Assembly (NCBI GenBank): GCA_963854815.1
Contig: CAWLAN010000049.1
Coordinates: forward strand, 1 to 18,799
DNA: 18,799 nt
DNA from: UBA1146 sp963854815
GTDB lineage: Bacteria > Planctomycetota > UBA8108 > UBA1146
Reading direction: 5' to 3'
The notes under the pieces were generated by a model. The model made no database searches and had not been told where the DNA came from. It saw nothing but the letters and a program-made list of their open reading frames with translations. This document shows, piece by piece, positions 16,269 to 18,799 of this stretch (positions are counted from its first letter, which is position 1; each line of letters begins with the position of its first letter). Both the position numbers and the translations under genes were made by a program.

Positions 16269-16299
16269 TGAGGAAATGAGATTCATCGGGGGGGATACG

Positions 16300-17925
16300 A
16301 TGACCTCTGGGAACGCTGACGGAAATATCCCTGTCTCCGGGCAACTCATCTTGGCGCTCTTCTTGCTAGTGGCGACACTTTTGACCCTGTCGCTTCCACA
16401 TCGTGAACTGTACGGGGAAGAGGGGCGCCGCGTGATGGCCGCTCGAGAGATGCTCTCGAGCGGAGATTTCGTCCTTCCGACTGTTTCTGGTGAGCCCTAT
16501 CTCAACAAGCCTCCCCTCTATCCCTGGATGACGGCAATGATCGGATTCGTGAGGGGCGAGGTCGATGCGATCGCGGTGCGGATCCCTGCGTTGGTCGCCA
16601 CATTGCTGACCGGTGCGTTGTTGTTCTGGGCAGGGGTTCGCCTTGGATTGCGACGGGCCGGAGTTCTCGCCTGTTTCTTTTTCTTGCTGTGCCCGATGGT
16701 GATGCGCAAAGCGAGCCTCGGAGAGACGGATCTGCTGCTGACCCTGGGCTGCACGATATATGCCCTGGAAATGCTGGTGTTATTGCGAACGGGCAGCACG
16801 GTTTCGGCTCGCACCTCGATGTTCTGGATGGTTGTCGGGCTCTGCATCGCATTTCTCTCGAAGGGGCCGGCGGCAGTGCCATTCGTGATCGCGGTGATGA
16901 TAGCTGCAGCCTGTACCTGGGAAGTCGGCCACTGGCGTCGACCACATTGGTGGGGACCACCGCTATTGGCGTTGGCGATCAGTTCGCTGTGGCTCGTCGC
17001 GGTCTTCCAGAGGCCAGAAGGCGCTATTGCTCTTGGCACGTGGTCCGATGAATTGACACGGATGGGATCGAGTCAGGAATGGTGGCAGCATCGATGGGAA
17101 TTCATCCTGGGAGTGCTGTTTGGATTTTTTCCCGTCACGTTGGTTCTGATCCTGAAGGGGTACAGAGGACTGAAAGAGATTTGGCGCGCCGACCCACTGT
17201 TACGTGGGTTGATCATCGCGACGGGGATTCCTGCTTTCTTTTATCTGCTGTGGCCGGGAGTCCAGCCTCGTTATCTGTTACCGGCGTTGCCGATGATCTG
17301 CTTGATGACGGCGAGAATCCTGGATGTTGATTTCGAGATGACAGCAAAGGAAAATCGTGGAGTGCAACTCGTGTCACGATTTCTGCAGGTCGTGATCGCT
17401 GGGGCAGGTTTGTTTGCGCTCAGCGTTGGAATCTCTCGAGCCATCGATCCTCAGATCTGGCCGGCGATTCCAGTCGCACAACCCATCGCCTGGATCTCGA
17501 TGGCAGCGATCCTGTTCGCAGGGGCGTTCTTCCCGATCACCGATACAGGCAGGGGGTTTCCCGGCAGTTCCTGGACCCGCCTCATGCTTTTGTTGCTGGC
17601 CTGGGCAGGGCTGCATTGCGTCGTATTGATGCCAATCCGCGGCCAGCAGCGCCCCGGTGAAAACCTCGCCCGAAGTCTCGAAGCGCTGGTTCCCGAGGGG
17701 CGCACTCTGTGGCACGACCTTCCGGCAAACTGGAACACCCTCGGCCAGGTAAACCGGCAATTTCTTCTGTTGACCGATGAGCGCAAACCGAGCGCTGGGG
17801 ACTGGATTCTCACCATTCATCCCGAGTCTGAAGATGTCGGTGATGTGGTGGCAGTGATGAAACTCCTGGATGGTTCCCGAGCGACCCTGGGTGTGATTTC
17901 ATCGGGACTTCCGGAGGAAAAATGA
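16300..17925 (+). CDS. ArnT-like family 39 glycosyltransferase (polytopic membrane protein)
   Basis: 541 residues with about ten or more hydrophobic segments (first at 15-32). GEEGRR (39-44) in the first periplasmic loop matches the catalytic acidic motif of the ArnT/PMT family, and YLNKPPLYPW (67-76) is its hallmark. PRYLLPALPMI near 337 is the later conserved helix. Members transfer sugars from polyprenyl-phosphate carriers to lipid A, proteins or glycans on the periplasmic side. The start at 16300 is preferred because a run of seven G (16288-16294) lies 5 bases upstream, whereas the earlier ATG at 16276 has its GAGGA only one base away. It lies 31 bases behind the amidohydrolase pair and overlaps the next gene, suggesting one operon. 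Confidence 0.9.
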   Translation: MTSGNADGNIPVSGQLILALFLLVATLLTLSLPHRELYGEEGRRVMAAREMLSSGDFVLPTVSGEPYLNKPPLYPWMTAMIGFVRGEVDAIAVRIPALVATLLTGALLFWAGVRLGLRRAGVLACFFFLLCPMVMRKASLGETDLLLTLGCTIYALEMLVLLRTGSTVSARTSMFWMVVGLCIAFLSKGPAAVPFVIAVMIAAACTWEVGHWRRPHWWGPPLLALAISSLWLVAVFQRPEGAIALGTWSDELTRMGSSQEWWQHRWEFILGVLFGFFPVTLVLILKGYRGLKEIWRADPLLRGLIIATGIPAFFYLLWPGVQPRYLLPALPMICLMTARILDVDFEMTAKENRGVQLVSRFLQVVIAGAGLFALSVGISRAIDPQIWPAIPVAQPIAWISMAAILFAGAFFPITDTGRGFPGSSWTRLMLLLLAWAGLHCVVLMPIRGQQRPGENLARSLEALVPEGRTLWHDLPANWNTLGQVNRQFLLLTDERKPSAGDWILTIHPESEDVGDVVAVMKLLDGSRATLGVISSGLPEEK

Positions 17926-18799
17926 TGTCGAGGATCCTGACCCTGATGCTGGTACTGATGTTCTTGATCGAGGCCTTGCCAGTTGTTGCTCATGATGGTG
18001 TACATATCGACATCGATCGTATCACCAGGGAGATCAAGCAGAGCGAGGATCCTGGGCCGCTCTATCTGTTACGCGCCAGGTTGTGTCGGGCTCATGGGCG
18101 TCCAGAACTGGGATTACAGGATCTGCAGATGGCACGAGGGTGTGGCATCGAACCCTTTGCCGAGAAACTGCAGAGAGCTCTGTGTCTGCGCGATCTGTCG
18201 AGGTTTCGACAAGCGCTGAAATTGCTCGATGAACTTGTCCTTGCCCCGGGCAATTCCTCGCTGGATGTATTCAGCGAACGTTCCGCACTGCGCGAAAGCC
18301 TGGGGGATATCGATGGTGCCATCATCGATCTGGCTCGTGTGCAAGCAGTGGTCCCGGATCTGGAGAAGACACTGCGACTCGGGATGCTCTACGAGAAGCG
18401 GAAAGCTCCGGGAATCGCGGCTTCCCTGTATCGGAAGATGATCGAGAAGAGCGGAGACAGTGCTCTGCTCTCCATCAGTCTGATTCGGGCCGAAACCGAC
18501 AGTGGCCACCATGATGAGGCACTCGCTCTCGTTGACGTGAAACTCCAGTCGGCAGCACTCAAGGCGCCGTGGTTGCAGAGAAAGGCGCAGATCCTTACTG
18601 CTGCAGGACGGGAATCAGAAGCGCAATCGGTGTTGAAAGAAGCTCTCGAGGATCTGGATACGATTTTCAAGCGACGTCCCGTGCCGATTCACCGTGTCAC
18701 ACGTGCGCGCATCCTGCGCCAACTGGGGCGTCTCGACGAGGCGCGTAGTGAGCTGGAGATAGTTCTGCAGCAGGCCCCCGGTTACGAGACTGCCCGCCG
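17925..18799 (+). CDS. Secreted TPR-repeat protein (3' end outside window)
   Basis: 291 complete codons are visible and the frame is open to the last base, so the C-terminus lies beyond the window. A signal peptide (about 1-22, ending LPVVA/HD) is followed by helical repeats of TPR type: ALKLLDELVLAPGN, GDIDGAIIDLARVQAVVPD, GHHDEALALVDVKL, GRESEAQSVLKEAL and GRLDEARSELEIVLQQAPG. TPRs scaffold protein contacts, so a periplasmic adaptor is likely. ATG occurs twice, at 17922 and 17925; GGAGG (17913-17917) is spaced better for the second, which overlaps the preceding TGA by one base. The 17922 start would add one residue. It is the last visible gene of the operon. Confidence 0.85.
   Translation, partial: MSRILTLMLVLMFLIEALPVVAHDGVHIDIDRITREIKQSEDPGPLYLLRARLCRAHGRPELGLQDLQMARGCGIEPFAEKLQRALCLRDLSRFRQALKLLDELVLAPGNSSLDVFSERSALRESLGDIDGAIIDLARVQAVVPDLEKTLRLGMLYEKRKAPGIAASLYRKMIEKSGDSALLSISLIRAETDSGHHDEALALVDVKLQSAALKAPWLQRKAQILTAAGRESEAQSVLKEALEDLDTIFKRRPVPIHRVTRARILRQLGRLDEARSELEIVLQQAPGYETAR

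Overview
The window looks like a chromosomal segment of a Gram-negative, probably marine bacterium of the Planctomycetota or a close relative. The best clue is the secreted lectin-like protein at 11372-12382, which ends in two acidic dockerin-like repeats of the 'GDIN.D..NLPDAIY.L..LF.PG' kind that is very common in deep-branching planctomycetes. Several lipoproteins and signal-peptide proteins, good Shine-Dalgarno sites and a fairly high GC content fit this. The assignment is an inference; there is no rRNA here to confirm it.

Layout. (1) 1-2905 is visibly AT-richer and carries the end of an accessory operon: the C-terminal part of a large defence-type NTPase (running in from before the window) overlapping by 8 bases a compact PAPS-reductase/ATP-pyrophosphatase-family protein. 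The pair resembles the ATPase plus sulfur-activating protein of DNA phosphorothioation systems (SspC/SspD type) or a PAPS-reductase-bearing BREX relative. A small unknown minus-strand ORF (2917-3207) and a possible gene fossil (3313-3396) lie at the edge of this region. (2) 3423-5402, minus strand: a PilT-like retraction ATPase followed 12 bases later by a family 2 glycosyltransferase. (3) 5688-6422: ribonuclease III, facing a long hairpin and then a minus-strand secretin-N-like secreted protein (6577-7338). (4) 7601-10861: full-length Mfd, whose stop codon overlaps that of a convergent small four-helix membrane protein (10858-11301). (5) 11372-13442, minus strand: the lectin/dockerin-like protein and a bicupin lipoprotein. 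(6) 13651-18799, plus strand: a tight operon of two paralogous amidohydrolases (ATGA overlap), an ArnT-like GT39 glycosyltransferase and a TPR protein that runs off the window.

Housekeeping DNA/RNA functions (rnc, mfd) are thus interleaved with envelope and secreted-protein genes. The two spots most worth following are the defence-like pair at the left edge, whose partner genes must lie upstream, and the amidohydrolase pair, where the first member keeps its metal ligands and the second has lost most of them. No tRNA, rRNA, CRISPR array or intact insertion sequence was seen.
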